From DASUBV01 sp035763085 (GTDB lineage: Bacteria; Actinomycetota; Actinomycetes; Streptosporangiales; Streptosporangiaceae), in the NCBI GenBank assembly GCA_035763085.1, contig DASUBV010000289.1, positions 1-32,754 on the forward strand: DNA of 32,754 nucleotides. The letters are read 5' to 3'. The notes beneath the pieces are model-generated. The model was not told the DNA's origin, did not search any database, and was given only the letters and a program-made list of their open reading frames with translations. A program made the translations under genes and the position numbers. Shown one piece after another: positions 7,364-13,327 of the stretch (position 1 is its first letter; each line of letters begins with the position of its first letter).

Positions 7364-7705
7364 TCACCGGTCCGCCTCCGCCCGGTTCTCCCCTGCCCGG
7401 TCCGCCTCCGCCCGGTCCTCCTTTGCCTCAGCTGACCTGAGGTAGCTGTGCCACAGATCCACGGTCACGGCATGGTCGCCGGCGCCGAACAGGTCCCGGG
7501 CGGCGAAGGCGACGGTGTAGACCGGCTCGGGCTCGGCGGGCAGCGACCGCGAGCGCAGGTCGGGCAGCGGGTGACGGCCCAGCAACTCGACGACGGTACC
7601 GGTGGCGCCGCGCGCGTACCGCGGCAGCCGGGTGTGGTGGGCCGGGTCAGCGCTGGCGGTCCGGACCCGGTCGCCCGGGCTGAATGCCTCAGTCACGCGG
7701 GCCAC
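7364..7705 (-). CDS. Nitrile hydratase beta subunit, C-terminal half
   Basis: A 113-aa protein corresponding to the SH3-like C-terminal domain of nitrile hydratase beta: FSPGDRVRT, then HTRLPRYARGATGTVVE, then PVYTVAFAARDLFG and VDLWHSYL. R32 in PRYARG matches the beta arginine that, in studied enzymes, hydrogen-bonds the oxidised cysteines of alpha. It starts with GTG at 7705 and overlaps the N-terminal-half gene by 17 nt in another frame, so the split is a true gene boundary with coupled translation. The last 19 residues are a charged repeat (RAEADRAGENRAEADR) encoded by a 30-bp duplication. Comparable split subunits are known in thiocyanate hydrolase and the toyocamycin nitrile hydratase. 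Confidence 0.85.
   Translation of the reverse strand: MARVTEAFSPGDRVRTASADPAHHTRLPRYARGATGTVVELLGRHPLPDLRSRSLPAEPEPVYTVAFAARDLFGAGDHAVTVDLWHSYLRSAEAKEDRAEADRAGENRAEADR
7368..7426. repeat. 30-bp direct duplication in the beta C-half tail
   Basis: The segment at 7368-7396 is repeated at 7398-7426 with few mismatches (period 30 bp). It encodes the C-terminal RAEADRAGEN/RAEADR repeat of the nitrile hydratase beta C-half protein. The period is a multiple of 15, like several other coding repeats in this window. Confidence 0.7.
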
Positions 7706-7979
7706 TCACTTCGCTGGCGCTGAGTATGCCCTTCTCGTCGAGCAGCGTGACGATGGCGTGCAGCCACTTCTCGTAGTAGGAGGCGGCCAGGTACTGCTGC
7801 GGGGGCATCCGCTCGATGGCGTCCCGGAACTCATCCAGGTTGTACACGCCCTGGCGGATGAGGGCCCGGTTGAGCGCGAAGACGTGCGCTTCCCAGTCGG
7901 CGTGGAAGGCCGGCTCGTCCAGCTCCTGCTCGACCGGGCCGAAACCCTGCAGGCCGCCAACATCGTTGATCCGGCTCAT
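7689..7979 (-). CDS. Nitrile hydratase beta subunit, N-terminal half
   Basis: A 96-aa protein matching only the helical N-terminal domain of nitrile hydratase beta: MSRINDVGGLQGFGPV, DEPAFHADWE, then NLDEFRDAIERMPPQQYL and YYEKWLHAIVTLLDEKGIL. R57 in IERM matches the second beta arginine that contacts the modified cysteines of alpha. A GGAGGTG ribosome binding site lies 3-4 nt before the ATG. Small activators of cobalt enzymes (P14K/P15K) resemble this domain, but the conserved ERM and YYEKWLH wording favours a structural subunit. The gene order N-half, C-half, alpha is the same as scnB-scnA-scnC of thiocyanate hydrolase. It begins 31 nt after proS. Confidence 0.85.
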   Translation of the reverse strand: MSRINDVGGLQGFGPVEQELDEPAFHADWEAHVFALNRALIRQGVYNLDEFRDAIERMPPQQYLAASYYEKWLHAIVTLLDEKGILSASEVSGPRD

Positions 7980-8010
7980 CGCACCTCCACCCAGACCGGT
8001 CGTCTGGTGA

Positions 8011-9711
8011 TTATCCCTCGATGAGTGCCCTTATCCGGCTGACCGCCTCGCCAACCGCGACGCGCTCCTTCTCGCCGGTCGCCCGGCTGGTGATCTCCAC
8101 CAGGCCATCGGCCAGGTCGCGGGTGCCGACGGTGAGCCGGAACGGGATCCCGGTCAGCTCGGCGTCCTTGAACTTCACGCCGGGCCGCTCCTCCCGGTCA
8201 TCCAGGACGGCGTCCACGCCGGCCTCCAGCAGGCCCTGGTAGAGCTCGCGGGCAGCGGCCCGGGCGCCCTCGTCGCGGTGCGACAGCAGGATGACGGTGG
8301 CCTCAGCCGGCGCCACCTGGACCGGCCAGGCCAGCCCGGCGTCATCGTGGTGCACCTCGGCGATGGCGGCCATGGCTCGCTCCACGCCGATGCCGTAGCT
8401 GCCCATGATCGGGATGATGGCGGCCCCGTCCGCGCCCAGGACCGTGACCCCGAGCGCGGTGGTGTACTTGCGGCCGAGCTTGAAGATGTGCCCGACCTCC
8501 ACAGCCTGGATGACCTCCAGCGGCGTGCCGCACTTCGGGCAGGGCTCGCCCGCCGCGACCTCGCGCAGGTCGGCCCAGGTGCTCACCGTGATGTCGCGGG
8601 CCACGTCCACGCCGGTGAGGTGGAAGTCGTCGGCGTTGGCGCCGGTGGTCATGTTGGCCCGGCCCTGCAGCGCCAGGTCGGCGATGACGGGCAGCCCGGT
8701 GATGCCGACGGCGCCCAGGCTGCCCGGCGAGGCGCCCAGCGCGGCCACGATCTCGTCGGCCTGGGCGGGCCGGACGCTGGTGGCGCCGGTCGCATCGATC
8801 AGCTTCTGGTCGGCCAGCGGGTGGTCGCCGCGCAGCAGGACCAGGGTGAGCTGGCCGTTGATGACCTGGACCAGCGTCTTGATCTGCCGGTCGGCGGCCT
8901 TGCCGTGCCGCAGCACCAGGTCCTCGATCGTCCGCACGCCGGGGGTGGCCAGCCGGACGGGCCCGGCCGGGCCGGGCTCGTCGCTGACCGGGGCCAGCGC
9001 GGATGTCGCCTTCTCCAGGTTGGCGGCATAGTCACCCGCCGGGCAGACCGCCACCTGGTCCTCGCCGGCCGGGGTGGGGCACATGAACTCCACCGAGTCC
9101 TTGCCGCCCATGTTGCCGCTGGAGGCCTCGACCGGGATGGCGGGAATGCCGAGCCGGGCGAAGATCCGCTGGTAGGCGCCGCGGTGGGCCTCGAAGGAGG
9201 CGTCCAGGCCGGCCTCGTCGGCGTCGAAGCTGTAGGAGTCCTTCATGGTGAACTCGCGGACCCGGATCAGCCCGCTCTTGGGCCGCGGCTCGTCCCGGAA
9301 CTTGGTCTGGAACTGGTACCAGAACTGGGGCAGCTCGCGGTAGGAGGACAGCTCGCTGGCCACCGAGGCGAAGATCTCCTCGTGGGTCATGCCCAGCACC
9401 ATCTCGGCGCCCTTGCGGTCCCTGAGCCGGAACATCTCCTCGCCCATCACCGCCAGCCGGCCGCTGCGCTCCCAGATCTGGGCTGGCTGCATGGACGGCA
9501 GCAGGAACTCCTGCCCCCCGATCCGGTTCATCTCCTCGCGGATCACGGCGATGACCTTGGCCCGGACCCGGACCCCCAGCGGCAGCAGGCTGTAGTGCCC
9601 GGCGGAGAGCTGGCGGATGAACCCGGCCCGCAGCAGCAGCCGGTGACTGGCCGCGTCCGCATCGGCGGGGTCCTCGCGGAGGGTCGGGATGTGCAGCTGT
9701 GACCAGCGCAT
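8011..9711 (-). CDS. proS: Prolyl-tRNA synthetase, bacterial type
   Basis: A 566-aa class II synthetase that charges tRNA-Pro. It has the bacterial layout: N-terminal catalytic motifs including FRDEPRPKSGLIRVREFTMK, an inserted INS-type editing domain at about residues 225-390, then motif 3 GSYGIGVERAMAAIAE and a C-terminal anticodon-binding domain ending near EKERVAVGEAVSRIRAL. The ATG at 9711 has AAAGG 7 nt upstream. Length is normal for the type. It is followed by the nitrile hydratase genes after 31 nt with no hairpin between, so they are probably cotranscribed. No T-box-like leader is apparent. It could be the only proS or a second copy; the window cannot show which. Confidence 0.95.
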   Translation of the reverse strand: MRWSQLHIPTLREDPADADAASHRLLLRAGFIRQLSAGHYSLLPLGVRVRAKVIAVIREEMNRIGGQEFLLPSMQPAQIWERSGRLAVMGEEMFRLRDRKGAEMVLGMTHEEIFASVASELSSYRELPQFWYQFQTKFRDEPRPKSGLIRVREFTMKDSYSFDADEAGLDASFEAHRGAYQRIFARLGIPAIPVEASSGNMGGKDSVEFMCPTPAGEDQVAVCPAGDYAANLEKATSALAPVSDEPGPAGPVRLATPGVRTIEDLVLRHGKAADRQIKTLVQVINGQLTLVLLRGDHPLADQKLIDATGATSVRPAQADEIVAALGASPGSLGAVGITGLPVIADLALQGRANMTTGANADDFHLTGVDVARDITVSTWADLREVAAGEPCPKCGTPLEVIQAVEVGHIFKLGRKYTTALGVTVLGADGAAIIPIMGSYGIGVERAMAAIAEVHHDDAGLAWPVQVAPAEATVILLSHRDEGARAAARELYQGLLEAGVDAVLDDREERPGVKFKDAELTGIPFRLTVGTRDLADGLVEITSRATGEKERVAVGEAVSRIRALIEG

Positions 9712-9759
9712 GTAGCAGCCTTTACTTGATGATCCGGGAAAGTTGACGCCGAAGAACGC

Positions 9760-9802
9760 ATTCTATGAGGGTCAGCGGGCCGCTGCGGCCCGTGACCGCT
9801 GA
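9760..9802. promoter_or_regulatory. Divergent promoter region with nested palindromes
   Basis: On the minus strand TAGAAT (9765-9760) is a very good -10 for proS, implying a leader of about 40 nt. On the plus strand TATGAG (9764-9769) overlaps it, preceded by TTGACG at a short 15-nt spacing. Directly beside them GGGCCGC-T-GCGGCCC (9777-9791) is nested inside TCAGCGG (9772-9778) and CCGCTGA (9796-9802). The palindromes lie upstream of the proS -10 and could be an operator. Confidence 0.4.
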
Positions 9803-9845
9803 TCGGCCGGGTTTGCGGCGGGCCGGACCGGGGATCCTGCTTGTC

Positions 9846-10214
9846 ATGCCGACGGTGATGTCGACCACGGAAGTCTCTTCCGCCGAGCCCGCCACAGCGG
9901 ACGGCGCCGCCGAGCCGGCGGTCCCGCAGCTGGCGACCCTGGGCCGGCCGCGCCGGGCACGCCGGGCGCGGCGGGACCGGAGCCGGCGGCTGGGGGCGCG
10001 CCAGGCGCTGTCGTTCGCGATGGGCATCGCCTCGGTGTTCGACCTGACCGGCACCACGATCTACCGGACGATGCGCAGCGTCCTGCCGCCCGCGCCGCCG
10101 CGCGCCGAGGATGACGCGGATCCGTTCCGGTCGGCCATGGGCACCATCCTCAGTGCCCACCACGACGCGATGGCCTCCGCTGACGACGACAACGGCGCGG
10201 CGTTACCCGCATGA
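9846..10214 (+). CDS. Conserved-looking hypothetical protein, basic
   Basis: About 122 aa, not recognised. An Ala/Glu-rich N-terminus is followed by a strongly basic stretch (RPRRARRARRDRSRR). Then comes a mildly hydrophobic helix-like segment (ALSFAMGIASVFDLTGTTIY) and an acidic/Ala-rich C-terminus (AEDDADPF, then SADDDNGAALPA). I start it at the ATG at 9846; the frame is open from 9765 and another ATG occurs at 9858, and none has a strong ribosome binding site. Its TGA overlaps the ATG of the next gene (ATGA), so the two are coupled and likely act together. A membrane-associated role with the following two-helix protein is a guess. Confidence 0.55.
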   Translation: MPTVMSTTEVSSAEPATADGAAEPAVPQLATLGRPRRARRARRDRSRRLGARQALSFAMGIASVFDLTGTTIYRTMRSVLPPAPPRAEDDADPFRSAMGTILSAHHDAMASADDDNGAALPA

Positions 10215-10636
10215 CCGACATGACGGGCACGGAGCCGGAGCACCGCCAACCAGAAGCACAGTCAGCGTCAGCGCACCGGCCTCCGGTGCCGGAGATCTCG
10301 GTCGAGCAGGCCATCGCACTGCGCGAGCAGGCACCGGAGATGTACGACCTGTGGCTGCGGATCGCCCAGGAGAAGGCGGCCACCGCGAACTACGTGGACC
10401 GGGCGCCGTACGAGGTGCCCGAGCGGCTGGCCCAGTCCGGCCGGCCGCGGGCACTGGGCGCGCTGATCATCGTGCTGTCGTTCTGCGGCTACCTGGCCTG
10501 GCTGGGCGGCCCCGGCCCGTACATCGGCGGCCTGATCGCCATCCTGGACCTGGCCGTCATGTTCGGCATGTTCTTCGGGCTGCGGCCCGAGCGGCTGCCC
10601 GAGCACAGCCGCCTGGAGCACCGCGACCGGCGCTAG
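10211..10636 (+). CDS. Small two-helix membrane protein
   Basis: A 141-aa protein with a polar N-terminal half (helix with AIALREQAPEMYDLWLRIAQ) and two predicted membrane segments at about residues 82-99 and 104-123, separated by a tight GGPGP turn. The tail is basic. The layout resembles DUF2335-type proteins (a soluble helix followed by a helical hairpin in the membrane), but I cannot confirm family membership. Both ends of the hairpin region carry charged residues, consistent with N- and C-termini in the cytosol. It overlaps the upstream gene by 4 nt. Its TAG stop interlocks with the TAG of the FHA-PrsW gene on the opposite strand (shared CTAG at 10633-10636). Confidence 0.7.
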   Translation: MTDMTGTEPEHRQPEAQSASAHRPPVPEISVEQAIALREQAPEMYDLWLRIAQEKAATANYVDRAPYEVPERLAQSGRPRALGALIIVLSFCGYLAWLGGPGPYIGGLIAILDLAVMFGMFFGLRPERLPEHSRLEHRDRR

Positions 10637-12243
10637 CTCCGGGGCGGGACCGACCCGCGGCGGAACGTGCCGCTGTCGGTGATCCGGTCGAACAGCATCG
10701 ACTCGCCCCGGAACATCGGGGTCTGCCGGACCCGCCGCTCGATGGCCGCCGCCGACATGGTGTAGCCGAGGAACAGGAACACCGACAGCCCCTGGATGAT
10801 GATCGGCACCCACAGCGACGCGAACACCCCCTGGCTCCAGTCGTACAGCCCGTGCAGCGCGGCCGGGATGGCGAGGCCCAGGGCGATCAGCGGCAGCCGC
10901 CGCCGCGGGTAGTTGACCGCCATCCCGATGAAGAACGCCGAGACCCCGGCCCACAGCGCGTGCTGGAAGCCGTCCACGAAGACCCGCTCGGCGAAGGCCA
11001 GCACCTCGACGATGGCCTCGCTGTTGGCCTGGGCCGCGGTGATCGCCTGGATGTCCTGCAGGGTGTACCCGGCCTGCTCGGTGACACCGAAGGCCAGGCC
11101 CACGACAGCACCGAGGAACATCCACATCCGGACATCCAGCTTGACCGACCGCAGCTTCAGCAGCAGCAGCGCGGCCACCAGGATGGGCAGTGCCTTGGTG
11201 ACCTCCTCGTTGACGCCCACCCCGAGCGCGCCGGGAAAGGACATCGGCTTGCCCGGCCGGGCCATGAACTGGTTCAGGTTCACCGTGACCAGCCGGATCC
11301 AGACCAGCGAGAAGGCGATGGCCCCGGCCCCCAGCAGCCACTCCCGGCGGCCGACCGGGCCCGGCCGGATCAGCAGCCAGAACACGATCGCCCACAGCGG
11401 CGCGATGTACAGGCTGTAGGCCCAGCCCGGCGTGGCCAGGCTGTCCGAGCTCGCGAACAGGGCGATGAAGATCAGCGGCAGCAGGCCGTAGGGGATGACC
11501 AGCAGCCGCAGGAACTGCCGCCAGCCGGGGTCATGCAGCCAGCTGCGGACCGGGATCAGGATGTGCAGCGCGGTGGCGATCTCATCGACCGACTCGCCGG
11601 CCGACGGCCGGGCCCGCGGGATGCCGTGGCTGGCAAAGCCGGAGCCGCCCGGATAGCCATAGCCGGCCGCCAGGGCGGGGCCGCCGGGAAAGCCGGGCTC
11701 GCTGCCCAGCGGGTCGGCGAGCGGGCTGGCCATCACGCTGGTCGCGTCGTGCCGGACGGGCGCGGGGTTCCCCGGGCCCGCCGGGTCCGCGGAGCTCGCC
11801 TCCGCGGCGGCCGCGCCCGGAACGTCCGGGACCGGAGCATCAGGGTCCGGCGCGTCCGGGACCAGAGCGTCCGGGACCGGGGGGTCCGCGACCGGGGCGT
11901 CCGCGACTGGCTCGGCCCGGGCGGGCTCCGGCGCGGCGGCCACCGGGGTGATGGCCAGGTCCGGCCCGTCGAGCGAGGCCAGCTGGATCCGCGCGGGCCC
12001 GCTCAGCACGGCCCGGGTAACCGGCTGCCCGTTGAGGTAGCTAAGCGCCCGGCCGACGTTCACGAACTCCCAGCCGTCCGGGCCGTGGCTCAGCTGCGCG
12101 TGCTGCCGGGAGACCGTGGGGTCGCCGACCACGATGTCGTTGTCCGGGCTGCGCCCGATCCGCACCGTCGTGCCGTCGTCGAAGCTGAAACGGCGACCAC
12201 CCAGGGTGACGTGAAGCTCGTTCATCGCCATCGATGTTGCCAT
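10633..12243 (-). CDS. FHA domain fused to PrsW-family intramembrane metalloprotease
   Basis: About 536 aa. Residues 8-105 form an FHA phosphothreonine-binding domain with GR at 30-31 and the S45-x-x-H48 pair. Residues about 110-240 are a Pro/Ala/Asp-rich linker that includes six 15-bp-encoded repeats. The C-terminal 290 residues are a multi-pass membrane protease of the PrsW type: E346-E347-V-T-K, the FGVTE motif, H428 in HALWAG and H464 in HGLYDW are the expected zinc and catalytic positions. PrsW of Bacillus cleaves an anti-sigma factor; the target here is unknown. The FHA domain suggests substrate choice or control by Ser/Thr kinases. ATGs at 12243, 12231 and 12225 are possible; none has an ideal ribosome binding site. 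It is divergent from paaX. Confidence 0.85.
   Translation of the reverse strand: MATSMAMNELHVTLGGRRFSFDDGTTVRIGRSPDNDIVVGDPTVSRQHAQLSHGPDGWEFVNVGRALSYLNGQPVTRAVLSGPARIQLASLDGPDLAITPVAAAPEPARAEPVADAPVADPPVPDALVPDAPDPDAPVPDVPGAAAAEASSADPAGPGNPAPVRHDATSVMASPLADPLGSEPGFPGGPALAAGYGYPGGSGFASHGIPRARPSAGESVDEIATALHILIPVRSWLHDPGWRQFLRLLVIPYGLLPLIFIALFASSDSLATPGWAYSLYIAPLWAIVFWLLIRPGPVGRREWLLGAGAIAFSLVWIRLVTVNLNQFMARPGKPMSFPGALGVGVNEEVTKALPILVAALLLLKLRSVKLDVRMWMFLGAVVGLAFGVTEQAGYTLQDIQAITAAQANSEAIVEVLAFAERVFVDGFQHALWAGVSAFFIGMAVNYPRRRLPLIALGLAIPAALHGLYDWSQGVFASLWVPIIIQGLSVFLFLGYTMSAAAIERRVRQTPMFRGESMLFDRITDSGTFRRGSVPPRS
11821..11910. repeat. Six 15-bp tandem repeats in the FHA-PrsW linker
   Basis: Six consecutive 15-bp units of the form (a/c/g)gcgtccgggaccgg fill 11821-11910 exactly. 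On the minus strand they encode pentapeptides of the type PVPDA/PDAPD in the linker between the FHA and protease domains. The units differ at two to four positions. Confidence 0.8.
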
Positions 12244-12301
12244 GTCCGCCAGACTGACGTGGTCGCTGTAGATTGCTGGCCTGCGGAAGGAGATCCGGGA
12301 G

Positions 12302-12376
12302 GTGCCTGGGAGCCCCGTGCCAGGGAGCCCCGTGCCAGGGAGCGCCGTGCCTGGGAGCGCCCTGCCCGTGAGCCCG
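12302..12376. repeat. 15-bp tandem repeats at the paaX start
   Basis: Units at 12302-12316, 12317-12331, 12332-12346 and 12347-12361 follow gtgcc(a/t)gggagc(c/g)cc, with a degenerate fifth unit to 12376. They encode VPGSP-like pentapeptides. Every full unit contains a GTG and a GGGAG, so each is a potential translation start in the same frame. Confidence 0.85.
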
Positions 12377-13207
12377 GCGCCGGCCCTGAGCCGCCGCCGT
12401 GAGCTAGCCGGGGCCAGCGCGCGGGCGCTGCTGATGACGGTGCTGGGCGAGTACGTGCTGCCCCGCGGCGAGCCAGTCTGGACGGCCGTCCTGGTCCGGG
12501 CGCTGGGGCTGCTCGGGGTGGCCGAGAAGTCGGCCCGCCAGGCCCTGCTGCGATCCTCGGCCGAGGGCTGGCTGCGCCCGGAGCGGCACGGGCGCCGGGT
12601 GCGCTGGGAGCTGACCGGGCCCGGCCGCCAGCTGCTCACCGACGGCGCGCAGCGGATCTACTCCTTCGGCCGCCAGCCGCGAGACTGGGACGGCCGCTGG
12701 CTGCTGCTGCTGATCAGCGTCCCGGACGCCAAGCGCGAGCTGCGGCACCGGCTGCGCACCCGGCTGGCCTGGGCCGGGTTCGGCGCGCTGGCGGCCGGGG
12801 TGTGGGTATCCCCCGACCCGGCCCGCGAGGCCGAGGCCCGCGACATCCTGACCGGGCTGGGGCTGGCCGGCGGGGCGCTGTCGTTCCTGGGCGGCTACGG
12901 CTCGGTCGGCTCGCCGGAGGCGGTGGCCCGGCAGGCCTGGGACCTGGACGCGGTCGGCGCGCTGTACCAGGCCTTCATCGACGGCTTCGCCGGCCTGGAC
13001 CCGCAGACCGGGGCCGACCAGCTGGTGGCCCAGACGCGGCTGGTGCACGCCTGGCGCCGGTTCCCGTTCCTGGACCCGCAGCTCCCGGCCGAGCTGCTGC
13101 CCGCCGGCTGGCCCGGCACGGCGGCGGCGCGGCTGTTCCACTCCCGGCACGCCGACTGGGACTCCGGCGCCCGGGCGCACTGGGAGTCCATGCTGGCCGA
13201 GTCCTGA
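12302..13207 (+). CDS. PaaX-family transcriptional regulator
   Basis: About 301 aa. After a repetitive N-terminus comes a winged helix (roughly residues 35-105: ARALLMTVLGEYVLP, then SARQALLRSSAEGWLRPERHG), then the PaaX central domain (RDWDGRWLLLLISVPDAKRE) and C-terminal domain (RLVHAWRRFPFLDPQLP). PaaX of E. coli represses phenylacetate degradation and is released by phenylacetyl-CoA. Here the neighbours suggest an aromatic acyl-CoA such as benzoyl-CoA as effector, which is inference. AAGGAGA at 12287-12293 lies 8 nt before the GTG at 12302. The next three repeat units each supply a further in-frame GTG. It is divergent from the FHA-PrsW gene and lies 120 nt upstream of boxC. Confidence 0.88.
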   Translation: MPGSPVPGSPVPGSAVPGSALPVSPAPALSRRRELAGASARALLMTVLGEYVLPRGEPVWTAVLVRALGLLGVAEKSARQALLRSSAEGWLRPERHGRRVRWELTGPGRQLLTDGAQRIYSFGRQPRDWDGRWLLLLISVPDAKRELRHRLRTRLAWAGFGALAAGVWVSPDPAREAEARDILTGLGLAGGALSFLGGYGSVGSPEAVARQAWDLDAVGALYQAFIDGFAGLDPQTGADQLVAQTRLVHAWRRFPFLDPQLPAELLPAGWPGTAAARLFHSRHADWDSGARAHWESMLAES

Positions 13208-13239
13208 CGGCCCGGTGCCCCCGATCGCCCGGTGTCCTG

Positions 13240-13251
13240 ATTGTCTACAAT
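13240..13251. promoter_or_regulatory. GntR/FadR-type operator candidate upstream of boxC
   Basis: ATTGT-CT-ACAAT is a perfect inverted repeat. The core TTGTCTACAA (13241-13250) fits the consensus TNGTNNACNA of FadR-subfamily GntR regulators. It lies about 85 bp before the boxC start and 10 bp before the candidate -35. No GntR gene is in the window, so either an external regulator or the adjacent PaaX (a related winged-helix family) could bind it. Confidence 0.5.
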
Positions 13252-13261
13252 TTTCTGGACC

Positions 13262-13290
13262 TTGATTACGTTGCTGTAGTACGTCAGGAT
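13262..13290 (+). promoter_or_regulatory. Candidate promoter of the box operon
   Basis: TTGATT (13262-13267) and CAGGAT (13285-13290) are separated by exactly 17 nt. This would start transcription near 13297, ahead of GGGAGG (13313-13318) and the boxC ATG at 13328. The stretch TGATTACG in the -35 region loosely resembles the TGATTCG core recalled for PaaX sites. The sequence is locally much richer in A+T than its surroundings. Confidence 0.5.
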
Positions 13291-13327
13291 GGGGAGTACG
13301 CGCCACGAGCGAGGGAGGCGACGGACG

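Noticed and set aside
6680..7979. Firm assignment as thiocyanate hydrolase
   Set aside because: Gene order fits, but the subunits are shorter than those of that enzyme and CTLCSC is shared with cobalt nitrile hydratases, so substrate cannot be decided.
9712..9845. A T-box or other riboswitch ahead of proS
   Set aside because: The predicted leader is only about 40 nt and has no T-box sequence or long stem.
11821..11910. CRISPR array
   Set aside because: Units are contiguous, 15 bp and coding, with no spacers and no cas genes.
10111..12402. A 763-codon plus-strand open frame
   Set aside because: It overlaps the FHA-PrsW gene in antisense and the 10211 membrane protein out of frame; it is Arg/Asp/Gln repeats with no domain.
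13289..13327. boxC start at the ATG at 13289
   Set aside because: That ATG lies within the candidate -10 element; the ATG at 13328 has a proper GGGAGG site.
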